Source: Phycisphaerales bacterium
GTDB taxonomy: Bacteria; Planctomycetota; Phycisphaerae; Phycisphaerales; UBA1924
Assembly (NCBI GenBank): GCA_029260495.1
Contig: JAJDDD010000017.1
Location: 1 to 64,000, forward strand
Length of the DNA: 64,000 bases
Direction of reading: 5' to 3'
Position 1 is the first letter of the stretch; each line of letters starts with the position of its first letter. Both the position numbers and the translations under genes were made by a program. The notes under the pieces are model-generated. The model was given only the letters and a program-made list of their open reading frames with translations, searched no databases and was not told the DNA's origin. Below are positions 38,801 to 45,608 of this stretch, one piece after another.

Positions 38801-38959
38801 GGCATGGATGTGAACGGCGACGGTGCGATCGACTCCTCCGATGTCGGCGTCGTCGCGGGCATGGTTGGCACTGAAAATGCGCGAGGCGATCTCAACTCAG
38901 ACGGCGTCGTCACCGGCCTTGATCTGCGCATGATTCTTGACGCCGCCCGCAGCTTGTAG
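35831..38959 (+). CDS. Anchored/secreted 1042-residue protein with duplicated domain and dockerin-like repeats
   Basis: An N-terminal membrane helix (about 4-24) is followed by a basic coiled segment (RAERIAERERRAEQRREE), a Gly/Ser-rich linker (about 215-290), then a ~150-residue domain that starts with ARWAPVEVDGCADLQDFRTADLYLGF. Beta-sandwich-like repeats lie in the middle. A dockerin-like pair (GDLNGDGVVNGADLASLLGSWG and ADFNGDGVVNARDQAYLLGSWG) follows at about 740-800. The first domain type recurs at about 815-965 (ARWIEIDNSSCEDLQSFRTADLYLGF), and the protein ends with a second dockerin-like pair (MDVNGDGAIDSSDVGVVAG, GDLNSDGVVTGLDLRMILDAAR). It is probably a surface protein; the function is unknown. 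The RNA-like region lies immediately upstream. Confidence 0.85.
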   Translation: MTRTLLVSIAGIVLGVALFMLMLRSCSTESVETSRNTNFTSEVESSGRQRPSVQPFTFSARRQSLLGSDRRGPSVSEQLEHQATGYRADTTQFASRSRAEESRQLEQDERRARIDALRAERIAERERRAEQRREEVAKLTERNKERVARRAAQRSPTQGSNIGVRTPQLASTSRQPGDAVTDPDIYEIRNRFQEHLADQIVSSSSRSRSRSDSGAAEGDANNADSNGQGQESDSAGPGSSAGAASGAQGNGSGSTRGPELPGQSGGGGGSGGGNSGPAAGNVAPPANNIPDPTFASGLGSTGFGSGGLFDPSPFEDNPIDNGFPPGTGQPPVDTGGGGLDAPDDLPPDIEIPIDPDPAVIARWAPVEVDGCADLQDFRTADLYLGFNDPALVLVVTADPALGGLRIDGGTFFQDTSDFGSNGPANPGLLAFAPCLAADSFLTLGDATPNFTPGFTPDPNDWGETLSAIWFTIEGAAAIPEPTLFDDGRLYVRVARITTGGDNVTVQGALLVNFINLANGGNGAEFVPIENCDDCWDGATGGSTLAELESIGTLSSPRIPGGATTTGVVTLSAPAPPAGARIVLRSSDPDIAQVPPSVNIPGGRDSVTFQITTFEVDSRRAVTITAFADAAQESFELIVLPRGVATLTFNPPTVLAGAVTTGTITLDGPAPETGLVVNLIRNANSAPVAAPATLAFAPGQISKMFQVKTTAAQVAGDVTLLVGPASSAGATAFGSFVIESARIGDLNGDGVVNGADLASLLGSWGPCPPAPTPCPADFNGDGVVNARDQAYLLGSWGEPPADDDPDDPDDDDDTGALAIARWIEIDNSSCEDLQSFRTADLYLGFVNENAAPVINSSLEAGITVVNGAFFQAPTLELGGNRPPPPGTASFFPCTPFDSFLTISGLNPLFTPGGAPDVNDWGPTLMAEWTTFDIGGIQSIQDPARFGDDRFYLWIGRFTAESAATISGQLTVFAGINAGVINVPAWTQVFSRGMDVNGDGAIDSSDVGVVAGMVGTENARGDLNSDGVVTGLDLRMILDAARSL

Positions 38960-39041
38960 CGTCTTGCCGCTCTCCAATCTTCCTGGGCCGTTTCTTAAAG
39001 TGCATGTTCGCTCGCGGATCTGTTGTGTAGAATCATACCCC

Positions 39042-39350
39042 ATGGCAGACCCACTCACACCCGATCAGGTTCGGAAGGTCGCGCTGCTCTCGCGGCTTGA
39101 GCTTTCCGATGAACAGATCACCCAGCGCGCCGAGCAGCTTGACGCGGTGCTCGGGTACATCGAGCGCCTCGGTGAACTCGATCTTGCTGGCGTGGAGCCG
39201 ATGGCGCATCCCCTTGATGTCACCAATCGCTTTGACGAAGACGAGCCGCGCGACGGGCTCCCGACCAGCGCGCTGATGAAGATGGCGCCGGATGCCCACG
39301 AACCTTTCATCAAGGTTCCCAAGGTTCTTGGTGACGGCGGAGGCGCCTAG
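39042..39350 (+). CDS. gatC: Glutamyl-tRNA(Gln)/aspartyl-tRNA(Asn) amidotransferase subunit C
   Basis: This 102-residue protein is the small subunit that stabilises GatA-GatB in tRNA-dependent amidation. It matches the family throughout: VRKVALLSRLELSDEQI near the N-terminus, AVLGYIERLGELDLAGVEPMAHPLD in the middle and RDGLPTSALMKMAPDAHEPFIKVPKVL at the end. ATG 39042 gives exactly the family N-terminus. It is separated from gatA (30 kb away, other strand), and gatB is not in the window. It is followed 31 bases later by a glycosyltransferase gene on the same strand. Confidence 0.94.
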   Translation: MADPLTPDQVRKVALLSRLELSDEQITQRAEQLDAVLGYIERLGELDLAGVEPMAHPLDVTNRFDEDEPRDGLPTSALMKMAPDAHEPFIKVPKVLGDGGGA

Positions 39351-39381
39351 CTCATACCAAATCATCAACGTCAACTGCGCG

Positions 39382-41016
39382 ATGAAGACCCTCACGAACA
39401 CCATTCCCGCTGTGCCTGCCAAGCTCTCGCTTGACGGAGAATGTCATTCAGCCCGCTGGACTTGCGCTGCTTTTGGTGTGACGATTTTTCTTCTCGCGCT
39501 CAGGCTCATGTATATCGGTTTGCCCGAACTCATCCCGGAAGAGGCCTACTACTGGAACTACGCTCAGCATCCAGCGCTTGGGTATCTGGATCATCCGCCC
39601 ATGATCGCGTGGGTGATCGCTGGATGCACCAATCTATTTGGACAAACAGAGTTTGGCGTGCGCGTCGGCGCGGTCGCAGCGTGGACAGTGATGGCGGCGT
39701 TCACATTTGGTCTGACTCGAAATATGTTCGGGCGCGCTGTCGCGATGCGCGCTCTGATGCTTGTTTCCGTCTTTCCAGCCTACTTTATATTCGGTTTTCT
39801 GATGACGCCCGATGTGCTCGTTGCCGCCTGCTGGGCAGGCGCACTCTACTTTCTCGAACGCGCTCTTCTCGGGGAAAAAAGAGTTGCATGGCTTGGCGTC
39901 GGCGTTTGTATCGGTCTGGGGATGCTCTCGAAGTACACCATCGCGCTGCTCGGCCCCGCCACGCTCGGGCTGCTTCTTCTCGACCCCAAGCTGCGCCGCT
40001 GGTTCCTTCGTCCGGAACCCTATTTCGCAGTGATCATCATGATTTTGGTCATGTTCCCAGTCCTCGTGTGGAACTTCCAACACGATTGGGCTTCTTTTAA
40101 TTTCCAGGGTCCGCGCCGGCTTCGTGAATCGCCTCAGTTCGGCTTTCATCTACTGCTCGGCGGGGCAGCGCTGCTGCTGACCCCCCTTGGGCTTATCGCA
40201 GCTATCAAAGCAGCATTGCCAGTGAAGTTTGCGCGCCATAGCGAAAGCAATGATGAATCTATGAGGCGCAAACACCACTTTACAGCGTGTCTTGTTTTCA
40301 TTCCGCTGAGCGTCTTTATCGTCTTCAGCCTCCGCCATGAACCCAAGCTCAACTGGACAGGACCCATCTGGCTTGCCGCCATTCCACTCATCGCCCACCG
40401 GATGGTTCTCCATCCCGGCGAGGTGACAAGCCGTCTTGATGCGTGGGGAAGACGCGCCTGGCCTGGCGTCATTGTTGTCGTCATCTTGATTTTCGCAGGC
40501 GCACTGCACTACTTCGCTGTCGGAATCCCAGGTCTCAGCTACGCCAGCGATCCCGCTCGCCTAGGTTGGCGAGATTTGGGCAAACAAATCGAACGTCTCG
40601 AGGACGACATCGAAGCCGCCGACGGGGACGAACCTCTCGTCGTTGGCATGGATAAATATTGGATGTCCAGCGAACTCGCCTTCTATCGCGAGTCAGACGT
40701 TCCAGAGCCATATCACTATCGCGGTGGTGAGGGCGTTGAAGGCACGGCCGGGCGAAATCTCTTCGATGACAGCAGCCTGATGTATAGCTACTGGTTCGAC
40801 AAGAGCGAATACGCTGGCCAAACCGTAATTCTCGTTTCAAGTCGTCGGTATAAGCTTGACGACAGTCGGGTCGCGTCGTTCTTTCGATCCATGTCACCAA
40901 CACGCAATATGCCTGTGCAACTCAATGACAAGCCGGCGGGGCAGTACTTCTACCGAATTGGCTATGTATATCAACCGTCCGCTGTCGCCAAGAGCGAGCA
41001 GCACTCCAGGCGTTGA
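39382..41016 (+). CDS. GT39/ArnT-type membrane glycosyltransferase
   Basis: This is a 544-residue polytopic protein of the PMT_2 class, which transfers sugars from polyprenyl-phosphate donors to lipids or proteins outside the membrane. The hallmark acidic-loop motif is present: PELIPEEAYYWNYAQHPALGYLDHPPMIAW with paired acidic residues. About ten hydrophobic helices follow, then a soluble C-terminal part (YWMSSELAFY, NLFDDSSLMYSYWF). The acceptor is unknown. The start was placed at ATG 39382, just after the gatC stop; an earlier alternative start would overlap gatC. Confidence 0.88.
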   Translation: MKTLTNTIPAVPAKLSLDGECHSARWTCAAFGVTIFLLALRLMYIGLPELIPEEAYYWNYAQHPALGYLDHPPMIAWVIAGCTNLFGQTEFGVRVGAVAAWTVMAAFTFGLTRNMFGRAVAMRALMLVSVFPAYFIFGFLMTPDVLVAACWAGALYFLERALLGEKRVAWLGVGVCIGLGMLSKYTIALLGPATLGLLLLDPKLRRWFLRPEPYFAVIIMILVMFPVLVWNFQHDWASFNFQGPRRLRESPQFGFHLLLGGAALLLTPLGLIAAIKAALPVKFARHSESNDESMRRKHHFTACLVFIPLSVFIVFSLRHEPKLNWTGPIWLAAIPLIAHRMVLHPGEVTSRLDAWGRRAWPGVIVVVILIFAGALHYFAVGIPGLSYASDPARLGWRDLGKQIERLEDDIEAADGDEPLVVGMDKYWMSSELAFYRESDVPEPYHYRGGEGVEGTAGRNLFDDSSLMYSYWFDKSEYAGQTVILVSSRRYKLDDSRVASFFRSMSPTRNMPVQLNDKPAGQYFYRIGYVYQPSAVAKSEQHSRR

Positions 41017-41029
41017 GCGCCCAGTTCTC

Positions 41030-41482
41030 TTACGCTGCTTCCTGGCTCTCGATGGTGCGAACGTTGGCTGGCGCGTCCGGCTTCTCCTGCCAATCTTCAG
41101 CGTTCGGCAATTGCACGGCGCTCTCCTGCGTCTTGCGATATCCGAGCAGGCGCACGACCTCCAGCACATCCGTCCATGTCGGGAAGGTCATGTTGTTTGC
41201 TCGTTTGAAAGCGTCGATGGCGCTGAGGAACAGAAACTGCTCCTGCGTCATCTCACCTTCTTCAGCTGCCTTGGTGAAATCTGACAGCCGCCGACCCACA
41301 CCGCGCCGACGATCAAAGCTCTCCGGCGCCTTGATCCCACTTCCAGAATCGCGCCGGTTGGCCCCGACTCTGCGATCAACAACAGAGCGCCGGCTCCCTT
41401 CCTGCGGCGCAGCAGACTCCCCGCTGTCGCCGTCAGTAGCTTTGGATTGCTTCTTGTTTTCGTTGTTGGCGGCGCTGCTCAT
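41030..41482 (-). CDS. Conserved small protein with RRxxxDRR motif (unknown function)
   Basis: The protein has 150 residues. The N-terminal half is charged and disordered, with basic repeats (SRRSVVDRRVGANRRDSG and DRRRGVGRRLSDFT). The C-terminal half has a compact conserved-looking segment (FLFLSAIDAFKRANNMTFPTWTDVLEVVRLLGYRKT), typical of a helix-turn-helix-sized domain. I do not recognise a family. It is convergent with the glycosyltransferase (13 bases apart) and follows the acidic protein gene (41569-41856) on the same strand. Confidence 0.7.
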   Translation of the reverse strand: MSSAANNENKKQSKATDGDSGESAAPQEGSRRSVVDRRVGANRRDSGSGIKAPESFDRRRGVGRRLSDFTKAAEEGEMTQEQFLFLSAIDAFKRANNMTFPTWTDVLEVVRLLGYRKTQESAVQLPNAEDWQEKPDAPANVRTIESQEAA

Positions 41483-41568
41483 CGCTTCGGCTCCCCTCAG
41501 GCGCCGAAAAGCCCGCCCGGCTTCAGCTTGTCCAAGCTCAATCAGGCATGCGCCGGTCGGCGCCGGCG

Positions 41569-41856
41569 TTACAGATCATCGTCATCATCTTCGAGGTCGT
41601 ACTCGAAGTCGTCCTCTTCGTCGTCATCATCCTCGAGGTCGTCGTCCAAATCCTCATCATCGAAATCAGCATCGAGGTCGTCCTCTTCATCGTCCAGAAA
41701 ATCATCGTCATCCACTTCGTCATCTTCGTCGAGACAAATCACCCGTGACGCGCGATAACTATCATCCTCAAGCAACCAGGAAGACGAACGTTCTTTCAGA
41801 TCAGATTCGATAACCATGGCGTTCATCCCAAACAAGACAAGCGAACTCGTGGACAT
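41569..41856 (-). CDS. Extremely acidic small protein
   Basis: The protein has 95 residues, and the last ~50 are almost entirely Asp and Glu with scattered Leu, Phe and Tyr (DEDDEVDDDDFLDDEEDD). The first ~45 residues look globular (MVIESDLKERSSSWLLEDDSYRASRVICL). Internal ATGs at codons 11 and 14 are equally good starts. Such a tail could bind basic proteins, metal ions or ribosomes, but nothing shows which. It may share a transcript with the 41030-41482 gene 86 bases downstream. Confidence 0.65.
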   Translation of the reverse strand: MSTSSLVLFGMNAMVIESDLKERSSSWLLEDDSYRASRVICLDEDDEVDDDDFLDDEEDDLDADFDDEDLDDDLEDDDDEEDDFEYDLEDDDDDL

Positions 41857-42027
41857 GGGCTCAATAGCAGCAACCGGGAGACTCCTCCAACCCTATTGGC
41901 GCCTCGAGGCGCCCCGGCGCCTCTCCCGAGCGGTACACTACTGCTGAGCTTCGTTCTGTCAATCCGTTTCCCGGCTTCCAGACACAACTTTTTTCAGACC
42001 CTCCAAACACCCCCCACACGCCTGCGC

Positions 42028-42504
42028 ATGACCCACGACCATCCGCCAGCACGCGAAACCCTCCAGATGCCTGCGGGCGTCCTCGCATTCCTTCTTCCTG
42101 GCGCCGGCCACCTCTACCTCGGGGAGAAAAAACGAGCCATCGCGATTATGGTCGGCGTCCTCAGTCTCTTCTTCGGGGGCATCCTCATCGGCGGCGTCGA
42201 TGTCGTGGATCGTGAAGAGGACTTCTGGTGGTTCCTCCCGCAAGCTGCAGTTGGGCCCATCGCCTTCACAGTCGATTTCGTTCACCAGCGACACCTCAAG
42301 CTCAACGATCCCCCCGCCAACGAGACCGCGGAGTGGTTTATTGACAATCCCCCGCGCAGGATCAAGAGCCTCGGGCACCTCAACGAGATCGGCTCCCTCT
42401 ACGCCACCATCGCCGGCATGCTCAACGCGATCTGCATTATCGACGCCCTCTGGCATGCCCCCCCGCGCCGAAGACGCACGGGCGTCGTGCAAGGGAGGCT
42501 GTGA
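42028..42504 (+). CDS. Small membrane protein (TM2/DUF6677-like)
   Basis: This is a 158-residue protein. A segment MPAGVLAFLLPGAGHLYLGEKKRAIAIMVGV has the PGxGHxYLG-KxRA pattern seen in TM2-like membrane proteins, followed by a second hydrophobic part (LSLFFGGILIGGVDVV) and a C-terminal helix (IGSLYATIAGMLNAICIIDALW). ATG 42028 is chosen because it begins right before this conserved part. The stop overlaps the next start as TGATG, so the two small membrane proteins are translationally coupled. Confidence 0.78.
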   Translation: MTHDHPPARETLQMPAGVLAFLLPGAGHLYLGEKKRAIAIMVGVLSLFFGGILIGGVDVVDREEDFWWFLPQAAVGPIAFTVDFVHQRHLKLNDPPANETAEWFIDNPPRRIKSLGHLNEIGSLYATIAGMLNAICIIDALWHAPPRRRRTGVVQGRL

Positions 42505-42773
42505 TGCTCTTCACACTCGCATACCGCCCATTCCTCGACCCCCTCCCGCTGACCGGCCCCGCGTGGTGGCTCCTGCTCATCCCCCTCGCGGTGGGCATCG
42601 CGGTCGTCTACAAAGCGGTGCGCGTCTATGACATGCGCCACTACACGCGCAATGTCTTCATGCTCAGCGCCCAGATTATTTTCGGCATGGTCGGCGCCGT
42701 CGTCGGCATCCATGTTCTCGTCGAGTGGATCATCCCCTTCTACGACACGTTTCTTTGGCCGAGAATGATGTAG
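42504..42773 (+). CDS. Small membrane protein coupled to the TM2-like protein
   Basis: This is an 89-residue protein with two hydrophobic helices (WWLLLIPLAVGIAVVYKAV and MLSAQIIFGMVGAVVGIHVLVEWIIPF) and a cytoplasmic loop between (VYDMRHYTRN). GGGAGG at 42493-42498 lies five bases upstream of ATG 42504, and TGATG coupling with the previous stop supports this start over the GTG at 42501. No family is recognised; it may form a complex with the preceding protein. Confidence 0.75.
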   Translation: MLFTLAYRPFLDPLPLTGPAWWLLLIPLAVGIAVVYKAVRVYDMRHYTRNVFMLSAQIIFGMVGAVVGIHVLVEWIIPFYDTFLWPRMM

Positions 42774-42829
42774 AAGGCTCAGAGCGCTCACACAATAGCG
42801 CAGCCCAACAGTCGCGCGTGCGTTCGCCG

Positions 42830-43522
42830 TCATTTTCTATGGATGGACTGCCCACACTCTGGGCATCGGTCAGCGATTAGGTCGCTGATGTCATACCCAC
42901 AGGCGCCGCACAGACCGCATTTGCGCCGCAGCGCTGCTCGACCTATTCCAAAGAGCAATGGAGTTGTGAAAAATATCCCGCCATAGAAGAACGAGTTGGC
43001 GACAAGTCCCGGCCAGATCGGTCGAAGCGGCAGCACGTGATCAAGGGGATACCACACAAAGCTGCCTCTTTGTCGTTTCCGCCACTGAAATCCGCCTCGA
43101 AGCTCAAACTGACCCGGTACGTCCATGTCATGTCCCCGCAGTTGATACCAGGACATCAAGCATCGCATGGGCCAGCCTCTCGCATCTTCAACAATTGCCC
43201 GCGTGCGCCGCCAATCACATCGCCGCATAAGACTCCAATACGGCGCGTCGCTTGGCTTAAAGAAGCTTACTTGCTCCGGTTTCACAAGCGCACGAATGAC
43301 TCGTTCGTAAGCGATTGTTCTACTGACCATGCAATAGCTCGGATCCGAGCGACATGTCACTTCGTCCGCAGACACTCCGAAGTGTGTTGGATATAAAATC
43401 GCAACTGACCACGCGACCAACAAACTCACGATCAAACCACTAAGAAAACACAACACAGCACGTTTAATCAATCGTCGCTGGATGATGAAACCCTCATCAG
43501 TGAAGTCGTGCAGAACGCACAC
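42830..43522 (-). CDS. Membrane protein with C-terminal zinc ribbon
   Basis: This is a 230-residue protein. A hydrophobic helix lies near 21-46 (VLCFLSGLIVSLLVAWSVAIL) and another near 180 (GLVANSFFYGGIFFTTPLLFG). The tail has a CxxCGYD...CPECG zinc ribbon (CGLCGACGYDISDLIADRCPECGQSI), a pattern very common in planctomycete proteins. The region between the helices has several Cys and Trp residues. Function unknown. The start is GTG at 43522. A second, smaller protein with the same tail lies at 57410-57661. Confidence 0.72.
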   Translation of the reverse strand: MCVLHDFTDEGFIIQRRLIKRAVLCFLSGLIVSLLVAWSVAILYPTHFGVSADEVTCRSDPSYCMVSRTIAYERVIRALVKPEQVSFFKPSDAPYWSLMRRCDWRRTRAIVEDARGWPMRCLMSWYQLRGHDMDVPGQFELRGGFQWRKRQRGSFVWYPLDHVLPLRPIWPGLVANSFFYGGIFFTTPLLFGIGRAALRRKCGLCGACGYDISDLIADRCPECGQSIHRK

Positions 43523-43543
43523 GGATGATGATAGGCCGTAATC

Positions 43544-44512
43544 TTAAAACCGAACCACCACAGACAAAAACAACCCTGACAGCGAGCCGTCCAGCGAAAA
43601 CTCATCATCCCCGTCGCCATCCTCAAGGTTCGTAAACTGATGGCGAAACCCAAACTGCACCCCCGCGTTGTCCATGAAGCGCCACTGCGCCCCCGCTGTC
43701 GCGCTCCATGATGTGGAAGAGTGATCGCCCAAGGGCATCGCCCCAGCCGTCGCTGCGATATCAATCGTCAGTTGTTCCGCCAGCTCAATGCCGAACCGTG
43801 CGCCGATGACAGGCTCGATCCAGAACTCATCCCCGCGCGCGGTGGCGCCGCCCGAAGAAACCTCAAGATCAACGTCATAGGTGCGCACGCCGCCCATGAC
43901 TTCCGCAAACATCCGGGCTGCGATCCCGTCGTCTTCACCCGCGAAATCGCGCTCGTAAAACTGATACGCCGCCGTCACTTGCAGGGAAATATAGTCAAGG
44001 TCTGTATCCACACTTTCGCCCGCAGCCCCCGAAACCGCGCCGATCGAGAAGCTCTCCTGCGCTGACCGCGTCTCATCCACAAGAAACGCAAACCCCGCCA
44101 GCGTGACGCGCCAATCACCGGTGCGGATATGAATCTCCCCATACGGCGCCGCCTCTGGCTCATCAATATCCAGCGCCTGCGACCGCGCAACCCCAGATGA
44201 GCCCGGCGTCTTCAGGTCCGCCTCAAGTGCAGGAAACCACACGCCCGGCTCAAACTGCACCACCCAGTCCAGCCTCTCCACCCACGGCGCCTCCTCGTCC
44301 GCATCGATGATGTCCAGCGCCTTGGCGCCATCCAGTTCCAATGAAGCTGTCGTTGCGAGATCAAGCGTCAGTTCATCACGCTCCATTCCGGCGCCGAACA
44401 CCGATGGCGCCCCGCCCAGAGATGAGATGATGACCATCCCCGCGATCCAGCGGCCTCGCGCCATTCGCCTGTGAGACCCGCATCTTCCATTTCGATTCGC
44501 ATAGTTATTCAT
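43544..44512 (-). CDS. Putative outer-membrane beta-barrel protein
   Basis: This is a 322-residue protein with a signal peptide (MARGRWIAGMVIISSLGGAPSVFGAG within its first 45 residues). Amphipathic strands alternate through the mature part, and the last residues are LSGLFLSVVVRF, with the terminal phenylalanine typical of outer-membrane barrels. WFPALEADLKTPGSSG, ITVGGV-like strands and a FGFRHQFTNLEDGDGDD loop fit the same picture. ATG 44512 is used; ATG 44464 would give a tidier signal peptide. It should sit in the outer membrane; no substrate can be inferred. Confidence 0.7.
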   Translation of the reverse strand: MNNYANRNGRCGSHRRMARGRWIAGMVIISSLGGAPSVFGAGMERDELTLDLATTASLELDGAKALDIIDADEEAPWVERLDWVVQFEPGVWFPALEADLKTPGSSGVARSQALDIDEPEAAPYGEIHIRTGDWRVTLAGFAFLVDETRSAQESFSIGAVSGAAGESVDTDLDYISLQVTAAYQFYERDFAGEDDGIAARMFAEVMGGVRTYDVDLEVSSGGATARGDEFWIEPVIGARFGIELAEQLTIDIAATAGAMPLGDHSSTSWSATAGAQWRFMDNAGVQFGFRHQFTNLEDGDGDDEFSLDGSLSGLFLSVVVRF

Positions 44513-44622
44513 GGAGCGAGAAAGCCTATCGCCTGACGCACATTTCAGCGAACAGGTTTCTGGCCACTTTCACCATCTTTGCGCGCGCCCACAGCCCATC
44601 ATTTGACATATCGTCTCGCATC

Positions 44623-45147
44623 ATGGCTTCGCCGCCCGGCCAATACGAACTCGCGCCCGGCGTCCTCGCGCCGCGCTCCATTCTGCGCTTCCGCGCCTCG
44701 CGCAGCTCCGGGCCTGGCGGCCAGAACGTCAACAAACGCTCGACCAAAGTCGAACTCCGCGTCAATGTCGATGATCTTCCCATCTCAAAGCCCGCTCGCA
44801 AGCGATTGGTCCGCCTGGCGGGCCGGCGCGCCATCGTCCTTGATCCATCGCCTCCTGTGGATGATTCAACCCCCCAGCCCGACTCTTCCGGCGCCGGCGA
44901 CCAACCCGCGCCAGCACAACCACCCGAGTTGCATTACGAAGTGCTCATCGTCTCCGACGAGCGCCGCACCCAGCATCTGAACAAGCAAGCCTGCCTGGAC
45001 CGCCTGCGCGAGCTGCTCATTCGCGCTCTCGCCCCGCCCAAACGCAGAAAAAAAACCCGCCCCACGCGCGGCTCCAAAGAGCGCCGCCTGCAAACCAAAC
45101 GCGAGCACAGCCAGAAAAAAGACCGCCGTCGCCGACCGGAAGATTGA
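44623..45147 (+). CDS. arfB: Peptide chain release factor-like protein (ArfB type)
   Basis: This 174-residue protein should rescue stalled ribosomes by peptidyl-tRNA hydrolysis. The GGQ motif lies in SSGPGGQNVNKRSTKVELR (about 27-46), and the C-terminal tail is strongly basic (KKTRPTRGSKERRLQTKREHSQKK), matching the ArfB tail that fills the mRNA channel. Unlike the Escherichia coli protein (about 140 residues), it has a Pro/Ser/Asp-rich insert of about 30 residues in the middle of the catalytic domain (near 84-113). ATG 44623 is chosen because it begins the family-like segment. Confidence 0.87.
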   Translation: MASPPGQYELAPGVLAPRSILRFRASRSSGPGGQNVNKRSTKVELRVNVDDLPISKPARKRLVRLAGRRAIVLDPSPPVDDSTPQPDSSGAGDQPAPAQPPELHYEVLIVSDERRTQHLNKQACLDRLRELLIRALAPPKRRKKTRPTRGSKERRLQTKREHSQKKDRRRRPED

Positions 45148-45169
45148 AGCGCCGCACTTCGACCGAGCC

Positions 45170-45535
45170 TCAAAAAAACTCCCCCAGCCGATCGTCCAGC
45201 TCCGGAAACCGCCTGCGGACCGTCGAAGCGTCAAAGGTCTCCGGCAGCGTCCCCTCGGGATCACGATCGATCAAGAACCGAACGACCGCCCCCGCCACCC
45301 GTTCCGGCGCCAGCCTGCCGTGGCTCCAGTGGTCGTAGTCCACCCAGCTCAGCAGCACACTGTGATGGGTTGTCACCGCCTGCCTGGGGGCTCGGGTTCC
45401 CGCTTCCTCGCCAGCCTCCGATGCGGGGCCGGCCGTCACCTCGATCGCAAAGGCCCAGCCGCCCTCTCGCTCCTCCTCTCGAATCACCGTCACCACTGCC
45501 ACTTGCCGTATCCTCTCAGGTAAGAATGAGTGCAT
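45170..45535 (-). CDS. Small conserved protein of unknown function
   Basis: The protein has 121 residues from ATG 45535. The C-terminal half has an HSVLLSWVDYDHWSHGRLAPERVAGAVVRFLIDRDPEG segment followed by FDASTVRRRFPELDDRLGEFF. The middle has alternating beta and alternating charge (VAVVTVIREEEREGGWAFAIEVTA). I do not recognise the family. The start was chosen so that the gene does not overlap the divergent permease at 45609; longer frames are antisense to it. It is convergent with the ArfB gene (22 bases apart). Confidence 0.6.
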   Translation of the reverse strand: MHSFLPERIRQVAVVTVIREEEREGGWAFAIEVTAGPASEAGEEAGTRAPRQAVTTHHSVLLSWVDYDHWSHGRLAPERVAGAVVRFLIDRDPEGTLPETFDASTVRRRFPELDDRLGEFF

Positions 45536-45608
45536 TCTAGGTTCCGATCCCTGCCGGTAGATGGCCAAGCGGGCGAACTCCACCCTTTCGACCTTCCGCG
45601 AGACGCAG

